DNA of 64,000 bases from Parietichytrium sp. I65-24A (Eukaryota > Sar > Bigyra > Thraustochytrida > Thraustochytriidae). The stretch spans positions 76,657 to 140,656 of the forward strand of contig BLSF01000026.1 in NCBI GenBank assembly GCA_012862575.1. Reading direction: 5' to 3'. Position numbers and translations under genes: made by a program. Shown piece by piece: positions 27,913 through 39,000 of this stretch. Within the stretch, counting starts at the first letter, position 1. Each line of letters opens with the position of its first letter. The notes beneath the pieces are model-generated. The model did no database searches. It was not told the DNA's origin and saw nothing but the letters and a program-made list of their open reading frames with translations.

Positions 27913-29618
27913 ATGGCATACGCACGTACGATGTTATCAGCTGCCATGATGATCGCGGCGGCAGTGTTTCTAATGGCTAGCGTTGTGAGTGGCGAAATTG
28001 CAGAGCATAGGCTTCGCGAGCTGCCAGGATATGGAAAGTTGGAGGGTAGACAGTGGAGTGGGTATGTGGCAGTCAACGTAACGGCGGAACGTAATGCGGG
28101 CAAGGCCACGACGAATTATGTGCATTATTGGATGGTGGAGAACGCGGCCAAAGATGCTTCAGCGCCGATGGTCGTGTGGTTCCAGGGCGGACCAGGAGGG
28201 TCCAGCATGATTGTAGGTTTTCAAGGTCCGAAAATGTTTGTTCGCAGGACTGCTATTCATTTTGCGAAAGGTGCTGATGGGGCTTGATTTTGTGTGTGTG
28301 TGTGTGTTTCCGTGGTTGGCAGGGGTTCTTCACGGAGAACGGGCCGTTCACGGTCAATGACTTTTCGTTCGACGGCAGGGACGAAGAGTCCATCAAGGTG
28401 TTTGACAACCCGCTCAGCTGGCACAGATTTGCCAACATGCTCTATGTGGAGCACCCTGCGCCTACTGGATTCAGCAAGTGTGAGCCCGAGCCGTGCGTTT
28501 GGAATGACACCACTCAGTCTCTCGCTAGCTACGATTTCATGGTCGAGTTCTTCAGGCTGTACCCGGAGTTTGCGGACAAGGACTTTTACATCACTGGTGA
28601 GAGCTACGCCGGCGTGCTGGTCCCCACGCTATCCAAGCAGCTGCTCGAGCACCGCAATGAACGCAACAAGGACGTTGCGCCCTGGAACCTTCGCGGGATT
28701 GCGCTGGGCAACGCGTGTCCAGGCAACCGTGTCTACACCTGTACACCGTACAGCGGATGGCTCGGGACTAAAGTGGCATTAGACTTTCGGTTTTATCATG
28801 GTATGATCAGCGAGGCCCTCTACGCCAAGATCCTCCGCACATGCGAGGGACAATGGGATTCTTACGAAGCCCCCTCATCAAAAGCGTGCCGTGACCTCCT
28901 CGAGGACCCCATCCGCCCTGTAATGAGCAAAGCAGGAGACACGTATAACATGGGCGGGGGTTACTTCTTGTTTGATACTTGCAAGCAAGACCTTGGCGCA
29001 GTTGACCCAAGTACCCACACGAGGCCCGCAAACTTGAATATCACCGCCGCTCTGCTGTCTGGTGCGGCCAAAGCCGCCGCCGGCGACTCACGAACAGAGA
29101 TCCTCACGCTAAACTCTCTCGAGTCCGTCGACCACACCCTACCAATCCCCAACAGCGGTGAGTACTGGTGCGGACAGGAAAGGGCAATGATCGTGTATTT
29201 GAACCAACCAAATGTACAACACGCCCTAAACGTCAAGCCGACTAATTTCCAGATGAGCACGAGCCTCAACTACAATTTCACGGCGCATTCCTTGCTGGGC
29301 CTCTACAGGGATCTTCTCGTGGATGAGCTGGATATACTACAGTACAGCGGAGACGCCGACCCCTGCGTACCGTACGTTGGAACCCAACGGTGGATCCAGT
29401 CTCTGAATCTCTCGACGGACATGCCGTGGGCGCCATGGACAACACCGGGCAATCGTCGTTCTCCAGCAGGATACCTTCACGTAATGAACGCCAATCATTC
29501 CAGCCACTTGTTTGCCTTTGCGACTATCCGAGCCGCAGGGCACATGAGTCCGCGCTACAAACCAGAGGAAGCGTCACATCTTATCCAGATGTTCATTTCC
29601 CGATGGAAGAAGGCGTAA
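27913..29618 (+). CDS. Secreted serine carboxypeptidase (family S10), two exons
   Basis: CDS join(27913..28212,28323..29618), 531 aa. The N-terminus is a signal peptide of about 27 residues with a long hydrophobic core (AAMMIAAAVFLMASVVSG), so the enzyme goes to the vacuole/lysosome or outside. The S10 triad is complete: Ser194 in ITGESYAG, Asp444 in YSGDADPCVP and His507 in AAGHMSP. The substrate-site block WFQGGPGGSSM is present, with Gly where most members have Cys (GGPGCSS). Several N-glycosylation sequons are seen. The enzyme cleaves C-terminal residues from peptides; plant relatives also act as acyltransferases. Splicing joins SSMI to GFFTENGPF, the expected family sequence. The frame extends 42 bp further upstream only to a GTG. 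Confidence 0.88.
28213..28322 (+). other. Spliceosomal intron of serine carboxypeptidase, 110 nt
   Basis: It starts GTAGGT after AGCATGATT and ends GTTGGCAG. A (GT)n run lies near the 3' end. Phase 0; removal gives the S10 family sequence across the junction. Confidence 0.88.
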
Positions 29619-30393
29619 TCAAGTAATCAAGACTAAACCTCCCTCAATTTGTTGCGCGAGTCACACTCACCGTCAGTGCATCAGACGAGTCCAGTAAAAT
29701 AAAATGAATGCTCAGAAGCAAAGAAGAAGTGAGAAAAAGGGGATATAGTTTCAGCATTGAAGAAAGAAAAAGGGCACAGTCAGGTCCGGAAGTGCGGTCT
29801 AATTAGGAAAAAAATAGGAGAGGAGGGTGCGAAGGCTGCGAAATGGTGCGACCGCCTAAAAAGTTCATACAAAAATTCAGCGTTTAACTCATCACATCCT
29901 CTCCAGCTTGGCATCTGGCCTCAAGTCTTGACGGAAGTTTTTTATATTGAAAGAGAAGGAGGCGCCCCCTCAACTCCTCTCGCTCGAGACCAATAAATGT
30001 TGCTGTTGTTTGCGTCGCGGGTCTTGGCAACCGCGCATACCTGCCTCATGCGTTCTTCTCTAGGCGGAAGGAGTTCTGCTCGATGAGGTAGGTCAGTGGG
30101 TGGTTTCTCATGATCCTTGATCTGAGGAGAGCACTGCCGAAGCGCTCCATTGAGGCATATTTTAAAACCTCGGAAAGGTTGGCCCTTCTTCAGTCAGGGC
30201 CCACCTTCAATTGCGTGTGACATCGAGTAACGAGGCTTCGATTTGGGAATCGCAATCTTAGCATATGAAACTGTCATGTTCGCGCTGCCCGTCGCCTCGA
30301 GATATTCGATAGTCGTTGCTCGTTGATTTTTTTCTTGGGCCCAGAGAGGAGGGGAGGGGTTGCCCGGTCTGCGCTTGCTTGCACAAACTCCTT
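29619..30393. other. Convergent 3' region, carboxypeptidase / Q-rich protein
   Basis: Holds a polyadenylation hexamer AATAAA (29698-29703) for the carboxypeptidase and a second one near 29992. Nothing else is recognised. Confidence 0.5.
29698..29703 (+). terminator. AATAAA polyadenylation signal
   Basis: The hexamer lies 80 nt after the carboxypeptidase stop, in an A-rich run. Whether this lineage uses AATAAA strictly is not known. Confidence 0.4.
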
Positions 30394-31821
30394 CTATCTT
30401 GGCCCGCCCTGCGCCCACTGATCTTGGTTCTCAGCAGAGGACATGATCTCGACAACTTTGGATTCTGCTATCATCCGAGCTATTTTGCGCTTTTTGGAGC
30501 TAGTGCCTTGCGAATCGTCACCATCGGTACTTTTCAGCATCTTCTCAGCGGACTTTTCTGCGTTGTAGCGGAACCTGCTGCTGTAGAGTCCGAACGAGGG
30601 TGACTGCGTGATGCAAACACATTTGAACATTGCGTCGGCCGATTTTCCACTTCTCTCGAACACGAAAAATCGGAGAAAATGATCACGGCCCTGGCGGTGC
30701 CTGCTGCCCACCCAGCCGTAGTGCCACGCCCTCTCCCTGAATTCAAAAATACCAGTCTCATACAGGTGCCCGTTGTTCTCCGTAACGCTGCATTGCACAA
30801 GCTTGCCTCGAAATAGAGGGAGTAACGGCTCCGAGTGATCCTTCACGCGCTTGAGGATCTCGTCCACGGGCAACACAGCTCCTTGGATGAGCTTTTCGAA
30901 AAACTCAGCATGCTTGGCTTCTGCTCCTTCGTTTTTGGCCTCATCTTGGGCACAGACGAAGCACGCAAACGCGCAGATCGGATGGCGATCAGAATGAAGT
31001 TCTCTGGTAAAGTGCAAGGAGATGGACTGCTTGCACTGCTTTGAATCGCGGTGCTCCGGGCCGCAGAACGGGAAGCAAAGCAAATGTTTCTTGCCCCCCT
31101 TCTTGTTGTTGCGCTGGTATACCCTTGAAAACTTGGCCGCGTCAGGAAGGTAGGCAGTGACAACATTTTCCCGATGCAAAATAGGCGGATGTTGCTGCAT
31201 GTACTGCTGGTGCTGTTGTTGTTGGGGATGTTGTTGGTGCTGCTGCGGATGCATTTGGTGACCTGGCGTAATATGGAGCTGGTGGTTCTGCGGAGTTTGT
31301 TGGTGAAGCTTGTTCTGGCTGACGTTGTGTGCGAGGCGATCAAAATTACACTTTTGCCCGTCAGAGGATATCGGTGCAAACCCGAAGAAAGACGGTTGTT
31401 GCTGGTGATTCTGGTTGTGCTCCACATTTTCTGTATCTTGCGACATCGACTCGGGAATAATGGGGTACTGTGGCAGGAACATATGTTGCGGAACCGCTTG
31501 TGGATTTTCCCAGCTCATCGCGTTGAAAGACTCCTTCTTCATTGGCGCGCCCGAATCCTTCTCCGTGTCAAAGAGCTGCTGTGGCGACAGAAAGAACATG
31601 TCCTTGGATGTGTACTTTTGCCCTTGTTGGAGCAAGTCGGTTGGGTTCGATCCCAATGTCTGTCCTTGCTGTAGAGCTCCTGTTCCCGTCGCGACATGAG
31701 CGCCGTTCCCATGAGATGCGGAGGTGGTGCTTAACAACCTTGGATGTCCTGGCCATTGGCCGCTTGCCGTGCCGTACACGGCAGCGGCGTCCACCTGAGG
31801 TGGATTCGCCGTGGAAAACAT
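30394..31821 (-). CDS. Glutamine/histidine-rich protein of unknown function, probably nuclear
   Basis: 475 aa, starting at an ATG at 31821. The first ~215 residues are low-complexity, rich in Q, H, N and S with a strong HPQQHQQHPQQQ tract near 195. The C-terminal half is a folded-looking region with many C and H: CFPFCGPEH, then KQCKQSISLHF and HPICAFACFVC, a spacing that could bind zinc. A later block YETGIFEFRERAWHYGWVG and FGLYSSRFRYN looks conserved in style, like a DNA-binding or beta-rich domain. It is followed by SSKKRKIARM, a likely nuclear localisation signal. The Q-rich activation-type region plus NLS suggest a transcriptional regulator, but I do not recognise the family. The adjacent carboxypeptidase is convergent and unrelated. 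Confidence 0.7.
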   Translation of the reverse strand: MFSTANPPQVDAAAVYGTASGQWPGHPRLLSTTSASHGNGAHVATGTGALQQGQTLGSNPTDLLQQGQKYTSKDMFFLSPQQLFDTEKDSGAPMKKESFNAMSWENPQAVPQHMFLPQYPIIPESMSQDTENVEHNQNHQQQPSFFGFAPISSDGQKCNFDRLAHNVSQNKLHQQTPQNHQLHITPGHQMHPQQHQQHPQQQQHQQYMQQHPPILHRENVVTAYLPDAAKFSRVYQRNNKKGGKKHLLCFPFCGPEHRDSKQCKQSISLHFTRELHSDRHPICAFACFVCAQDEAKNEGAEAKHAEFFEKLIQGAVLPVDEILKRVKDHSEPLLPLFRGKLVQCSVTENNGHLYETGIFEFRERAWHYGWVGSRHRQGRDHFLRFFVFERSGKSADAMFKCVCITQSPSFGLYSSRFRYNAEKSAEKMLKSTDGDDSQGTSSKKRKIARMIAESKVVEIMSSAENQDQWAQGGPR

Positions 31822-34800
31822 GCACCTACAATGCGCCGCTCTGGATGGGTAGATGTCTCCGTTTTCGAGGCTATTTGGGACTGTTTGCTGGCGTGCGGTT
31901 CTCTGATGTTGTAGCTTGTGACAAGCGAGCCAATTCTGACGTTTGCCAATCTGGTGTGCTCAATGTGCGTCTTTTGCGTGGGAAACCTCGATTGTGACGC
32001 AGGGGATATGAGGTCCTGGTACTCGCTGCACAAAGAGTCCTCTTGTTCTGGCAGGTTGACTATTGGCTGATTGAAAGGTGGGCTCACCTGAGACTCCGTT
32101 CAGGGCGCGGGGAAAGACCGCCACTGGGAGAGTTTTTAGGTCGGTAGGTAGGTATTTCTCACCCTGTTGCTCCTTCAATACAGGCTGTGCCTTCCGTTTC
32201 GCATCAAAATACCCACACTGAAGCGCGCGTGACAAAACAACAACAGCAACAACCAAGACGGAGTGAGAGTTGGAGTTGCGGGTCCGCTTCAACCTGGGAA
32301 CTTCAGGAGGCTGGCTATTTGTGAGGCACTGGACTTTTCTCCTAGTCTTCAGGATTCACAACTCCTACACAAGTAATTCAGAATTCAGGTCCGTGCGAGT
32401 AGCGAGTCTGTAAAACTACACAGCTTCGCACCGAGCAGGGAGGTCCGAGCTAGCTTTTCGTTATTCAGGCCCAACTTGAGTCCAAGACGAGAAAGGCGCC
32501 TTTTGCTGCCCTGCCTCTCTTTTCTTTTCAAGAAGCCTCTTGCAAGTGCGTTATTTTCTTCTTCTCGTGGCCTGCCTTCTTGTCTTCCTGTCAGGTAAAG
32601 ATCGCAGCAACGACGGCGGTGATGACGAGACTAGGCACAGATCAGGGAATGACTGTGAATGTGCACCGCAGACTCCGCAGGCTATGATGCAACAGGAAGT
32701 GTTTTGTTATTCTGTGGACTGCACCTTCCCGGCGAACATCTATATCTACTGACTGATCGCAGTCGACAATCGATGCTACCAGAGCGGATTGCTTTAGCTT
32801 TCACTTTCCCTTTCGCTGGGTATGGAAGACTGCACCTCTTATTGCCCGCAGAGCAGGGGTGACCAGTGTGATGAAGGAGTGAATGAATAAAAGGAGAAAG
32901 GAAGACACAGACAAAGTCAAACAGACAGACCTCTTTTGGATGAAATGAGATCCCTTGATTCTCTGAGCCCTCGTCAATAGATCACAATGGAGGCACTCAC
33001 TCCTCCTGCCCAGGCCAGCGCGATCACCTTGACTTGAATATGGGGAGAACTGCTAACTGGCGACTTTTGCTACGGCACACAGTGGCAGTGGCGCAGGCCG
33101 CGAGAGAAGTGGTCCTTCTCTCAAGCTCTCACGCTCTCTTGGGCCCCAGCAAGTGTGTCTTCTAATTCAAGTACAAGTATGCCTTGGACTCAGACTCGGG
33201 CTCGGAGTATCACGGAGTGGAGGGTGCCCAAACGGCTCAGACGCAGTCAATCACACACGCGCAAGCAAAGGGTTTGGGAGTGACGAATTAACGGAGAGCG
33301 AGCCGCTCGTACAAGTCAATTCAATTTGCACAGTTCGCACAGGCACGAACGAGGCTATGTAACTTCCTTCCTGGTGAGTACTCTGCTGCTGTTGTTCCCT
33401 CAAGGGCTGGCTGAAAGGCAGGCAGGCAGGCGGGTTTTGTATTGTATTGTATTATACTTCACAACGACGGCCAATTCGGGAGGCGCAGTACTGACTCACT
33501 GTGAGTGAGTGAGTGAGTGAATGAGTGAGTGAGAACTCTCCTGCGCGAGGCCTGCCCAGTCCCTCCCTCCTTGCTCGAATTTTGCAAACTTGTCTGTAAA
33601 AACTGTAAACGAAAGAAAGTAAGTGAGTGAGAAAGCCGCAGTGCCTCTCTCTCTCGCTCTCTCGCTCTCTCGCTCTTTCTGAGGTCTGCTAGTCTCCTCT
33701 TTTTCTCTGGACAGTAGCCAACGAAACGAATGCTTCTCCAATGACGTCGAAAGTGCAAGTTGCTAGTTGCAAGTTTGAAAGCCGAAAGTCGAAAGCGCCA
33801 AGTGCTGTACTGCTGTACTGCTGTACTCGAGTACTGCCAAGCTGCCAATCTGCAAGCTACAACGCTTGAGAAACGAGAAAGAGAGAAGGAGAGAGAGAGT
33901 GAGAGAGAGAGAGAGAGCTAGCTGGGAGGCCCGATCTCCTCCTCCTCCTTTTTCCTCTTCTTCTTCTGCTATTTCGCTCTAACTCTTCTTCGCAGGTTCC
34001 TCGCAATGAAGAGGGAGCGAGAGGGGGAGAGAGAGAGAGAGACTGGAATTACTGGAGGGAGTTGGCGCGCATTTTTCTCTCTGTCTCGCGTTCCTTTTCT
34101 CTCTCTCTGTCTCTCTCTCTCTCTCCCGAGTTGTAGTGTCTAAGCTTTTCAGTTCTGGCAACAAGAATGATCTTTCACATCGAATTGCAAAGAATTGCAA
34201 GTTGTCGTTCCAGCTTTCTTTTCTCTCTCTCTCGCTCGCTCTCTCTCTGTGCTTCTCTCTTCCAGGCGAGGCTCTTGCGTATCCCTGTTGATTGATTTCA
34301 ATTGAGTAGTCTGAAAGGTAAGTTATGCTCTTTTTTCTTCTTCTTTTTCTTCTTCTTTCCATGTTTCTGGTTTCGCGGGAGAGGGCACGAGCTTCCCGCA
34401 GCTGGAGCCAGCCTCCTCTCAGGGCCTGCCTCTCTCTCCGTTAGGCCTCCTCTCTCCTCACTGCATGTCTGTCCGTGAGAGGTGAGAGTGCTCGACTGGT
34501 GGGGGATGGAGCGTTTTGAAGGCGAGTCGTGGAATTTAGTTGTAACGAGCGAGCGCTTTTGACGAGACTTTTCCTCTCTCTCTCCTTATCAATCTCTCTA
34601 TTATCTCTGGGTCTTCTCGTTGTTTTTAAAATTGTTTAGTTGTTGTTTTCAATCAAGGAGCTCTTGTTGTCGTGATTGTTCATTACCAAAAGTGTTTAAT
34701 TAATTCAACATTTATAACTGAGGATTGAGAATTGAGAATTGAGGAAAGACGAATGCTGTTCTCGTGTTCTACTGCTTTGAGGACGCAACTTGCAGTGAGG

Positions 34801-36000
34801 TTTGATTGACGTGTGCTTTCGGCTTTTGGCTTTTGGCTTTTGGCTCTTGGACATTTGCTTTTTCTCTCATCGATCGCGAGCACACTCGCTCTTGACGAAG
34901 CGATGCGTTGAGTTCGCTTTACACTTAGCTTGCACTTAGCATTTCCCTTTCCTAGTTGAGCTCCTCAAGGAATACTTTTTGAGTCGAGGCTCTGGCGAAC
35001 CGCGCGAAGAAATGCCCGAATGATTTTTGGCTGTGTGCGTGGGGAAATGTCTGAGCTTTTGACAGTGAAAAGCATCATGGTGACTTCAACTGTTCTTCCA
35101 GAACAGAACCTTCAGAATACTTAATTCAGAGGTTTCCATGGCTGCATGACTTACACTTCACTCTTTCTTTTGAACATGTTTTCCAAAAAAACAGCTGACT
35201 TTTGACGAAGAGTGACCCAAAACGTAACGTTAGAACTCGCTCACATAAAAGCTCACAATCTGGTCCTCCTTCCATAAACACGATACAATACACTTCAAAA
35301 TCAATTCATATGAATTATGGTATCCGCACTCACTGTCGGCACTTGTCCAGACCGATCGCCCAGCACTCAATGTGTACGTACAAAGATCTTCGGCAAAGTG
35401 TGCGGAGGTGGCCCAACGTATCCTTTTCGAGCGAGCCACCGCCATGTTTTGAATGACTGTGAGATCAAAAACTTTAAAGTTTTTCCAGACAAACGAATGA
35501 ATGAATAGTTGACAGTGTTGACAGCAAAGAACGCGCGCGCAAGGTGCGAAAAGTCGTTGTTATTGTCAACCAACACCTCAACATGCTCCCACACAGTCCC
35601 CTGTAAGTGTTCTACCTCACTTCAATGCTTTTCTACCCAAATCATCGCCATCTTAACCGATGCTAGGCGTTTTCCACTTATAGCTTACCTTAAGACCTCT
35701 AACTGCAAACGCCACAAGCAGACCGGGAGAAGGAAGAATGAGAGGGTGGAAGGAAGGAGGACGCAGGAGAAGGTAGAATACTGGCTAGTACGGATACTTT
35801 GGGTTGGTTCTCACAGGCGATTTGATCGGAAGGTTTTTCTCAGGAACAATATATTTTATTTTTATCTTCCAAGAGAATAAAACAATTTAGGAAGGACCCA
35901 CGAGTTAAAAGTTTCGCTTCGTTCGCTCACTTTTATGAGTGGATTAATCATATGGTCGCCCACTCAAGCTTGTCGGATGCAGATACCACGCATGGCTGGG
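31822..36000. other. Gene-poor intergenic region, left part
   Basis: No convincing gene. Simple tracts include GTGA (33507-33535), CTCT/CTCG (33640-33680), GA (33880-33917, 34017-34042) and CT (34076-34126). The tracts alternate between purine- and pyrimidine-rich strands. Frames up to about 130 codons cover these tracts and are not credible. Confidence 0.5.
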
Positions 36001-39000
36001 TGTGTGTTGTGTTTCGTTTGTAACAACACCCTTGGCGATAGCAGTAAGGGAAGTTCCTTTTGCATTCTTTGCAGGCATTCATGATTCACAAATGACTGTA
36101 TTATTTATTTAGGCTTGGGATCAGATGTCTTCAACAAGAAAAGAATATTCCTCAGTCGCAAAGATTTCATGCCAATCACAAGTCAGTTATCGTCGGTTCG
36201 CGAGCTCATGCTGAATAAATATATAATCCTTTGGGTGCAGAGCCGTACTCACGAGTGAGTCAGTGTACTACACGTAGAGCGCAAGCTATGCCGCACGACT
36301 GCCAGCGATAGATTTCCTCTCCCGCTTCCCACGTCTTTTGGTCTTCACAGCTTCGTTTCCGGACTTGAGAGAAGGGCCATAGTGTATGCAGTCCGCACGT
36401 TTGGCGGTGCGCCATCGTCGGCGAGGGATACAAAATGAGGTTGTTACTTTTCACGGGGCCGACCTCTCCGGTCGAAAAGCTACTTCGTGTAGATTACGGG
36501 AGACTTTTTTATTGGAGAACGGGTGAGTCATGGTTTTTCCAAATCATGATGTACACAGATGCAACGCATGCCCCTTCCTTTCCCCAACTCCTCTCCTCTT
36601 CTTTCTCCTCCCGGCTACTGCGCAGTGAGTCAGTCGCCGAATTCGCGCAACGACGATTGTGAAGGTATGAGTAGTAAGTGGGGCTGAATCAACTGTGAGT
36701 GGAGAGTTCCAGGCCTCCTCTTTCTCTTTCTCTTTCTCGTTCTCTTTCGCTTTCTTTCATTCTTTCGCGCCCTTACCTTCTTCCGATGCCGTATGATCGA
36801 CTTAAATACTCCTAACCTTTGCCGGAAGTGAATTTCATATTTCTTTTTAGTAGAGAGGAAGTAAAGGGGAAGATGGGTTTGGCAGAAGTTTTCCTTTTTT
36901 CTACTGAGCAGCTTTTTTAAATTGTCCTACTGTACTAGATTGATAGTCGCTCTGTGGGATGTCTGAGTCTCGTATTGCCATTGTAGGGCTACGGATATTT
37001 GCGACTCACGCGCAATGCATCCTGGATACATTTTCCAAACTCTGGCTTCCAATTCACCTGCCAGTAAAACACTCCCAGGAAAACGTACGATATCGGAATG
37101 CCCTTAATGTGATTCCTTTTAGAGGAGTCCGTCTGGTCTTACGTAGAAGTGACGCCACAACAGCATCGTATTTTGGCGATTCACAACGAGACTATCTCAA
37201 CTACATAATGAATGCAATAGTCGTTAGCTTCAGCTTTCTGCCACAGTTAACGAGGAAGCCTGGAGTCTGCTCTCTGAGGCTTTGAAAGAGCTCGAAAAAC
37301 CTTTCCTTCACCTTTCCTGGATTTTGATTCGGTTTCTTTACTTCGCTATATCTTTCGTGTGGGCACTCTCCTACTTGTCTGCAATTTATTGACTGTAAGT
37401 ACTTAGTGCGATTCCTGGCGTTTGACTCGTTCGAAGCAATTCCGTCAAGCGCTGCAAAATATCCATCTAGCCAAAGTTTCCAAGTCTGATCTAACGAGCT
37501 TTGGAAAAAATTGTTCAAGCGCTTTCGAACAAGCATTATCAGCATTTGACGCCAAAAGCTTTTGATACTGGCACAGCCTGCACAGATTAAAAGCGCTTCG
37601 TTCCATCATGTTCCATCCCACATCAACATCATTCCGCCCAAGTACATGTCCCGGTGGTCCCATCCTCCCACTACTTTGCGATTCACACCCTGGTACGGTT
37701 TTAACACCGAGCCTCCTTCTTTTTCCTCTCAACCTCCCCCTCACATCGCTAGTCTTATTTTATACATAACGGACTCTAGTGAGACGCGGGAAAAGGAAGG
37801 AAGAAGAAATATAAAAAGCGGACTTCAGTCTCAGTTCAGAGCTTCAGTGTCCTTCTACTGACTGCGAGTAGGAAGCTGAGCTCCAGCCTAGCGTGGAGCG
37901 AGCATCAGAGTAAACGATAGGAGACTGCGATAGGAACCAGAGAGGCTCAGAGTTTCTGAGTTGATTGGTTTTGACGCGGAGTTTTGCGACTGTGGCGCAG
38001 CGAGATAGCGGAACGCATTTGAGTTTGAGAAGATCTAGATCAGAGAACTTTGATGATGATCTTGATGATCATTGCATTGCATTGCATTTGGGTTCTGTGA
38101 GATCCGAAAATCAAGCGAGTGGTTCTTTCGTTGAACTGAATCAGACAGGTTTACGCTGGATTTCACATTCTTTGGCTCACGTGGAGGACTGCAGAGTGGT
38201 TCTCTCGAGAGTCCAGCTAATCTTGCAGAGAAACTTGAACAACATCAAGACTGCCGAATTCATTAGAAAACGAGAACCGGGTTTCGGAACGCGGTTCTCT
38301 GGGAACTAGGAGACATGCGCTCAGTTTTGTTTTTTATTTTATAATTACTTCGCAGTGAAAGGCAAGCCAAAGCGGAGCTCCTCTAGACGCCTCTTCGCGA
38401 GCTTTTCATCGCAATACATCTGAATGGACGGAACCGGCTGGAATTTCGAGCCAAGTGCTTTTTGGCGCTGTCCAAGAGCGAGCATCGCACAGTTTTGCTC
38501 GAAAAGGTCGCGAGTTCGACAGAAAGCCTCTACTTCGCCATGACCGGCAGGGCATGCTCAAGAGAAATTTCATGGTTTGTTTACATAAGCGGTGAAAACG
38601 TGTCCTAGCTCGACCTTGAACGAGCTGTAACAGCGCATACTTTCTCACCTTATCTTGAAAGTGGAACGAAGGCACGTTCTACGGCCTTTTCGAAACCTAA
38701 CTCTCTATGTACCTGAACCGGAAGTATGTCATAGGTTAATGAGATGCTCGAATGCGGGACTGCCAAGACATAGCCAAGACTTAGCCACGAAAGTGACAGT
38801 GAAATGGAAGGTCTTGTCCACCAAAGAAAAACTTCGTTCTGGGTATAAAGGAAACGGAAACAATACGTGCGCACGAAAGGATTGTTTGTACACTTCTTGG
38901 GTTCTCTACTCTAAACCGAGTTCGAAAAGATCCGGCGATCCGTCATCAGACTCGGATCTAGCGCGTTGCCGTCGAACGGAATGAACCAAACGCTGAGACT

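Noticed and set aside
31630-31660. T-arm-like GGGTTCGATCCC
   Set aside because: It lies inside the coding sequence of the Q-rich protein, and no acceptor or D-arm fits around it.
37965-38309. 114-codon frame in the gene-poor region
   Set aside because: Starts at a non-ATG codon, ends over the hairpin, and has no features.
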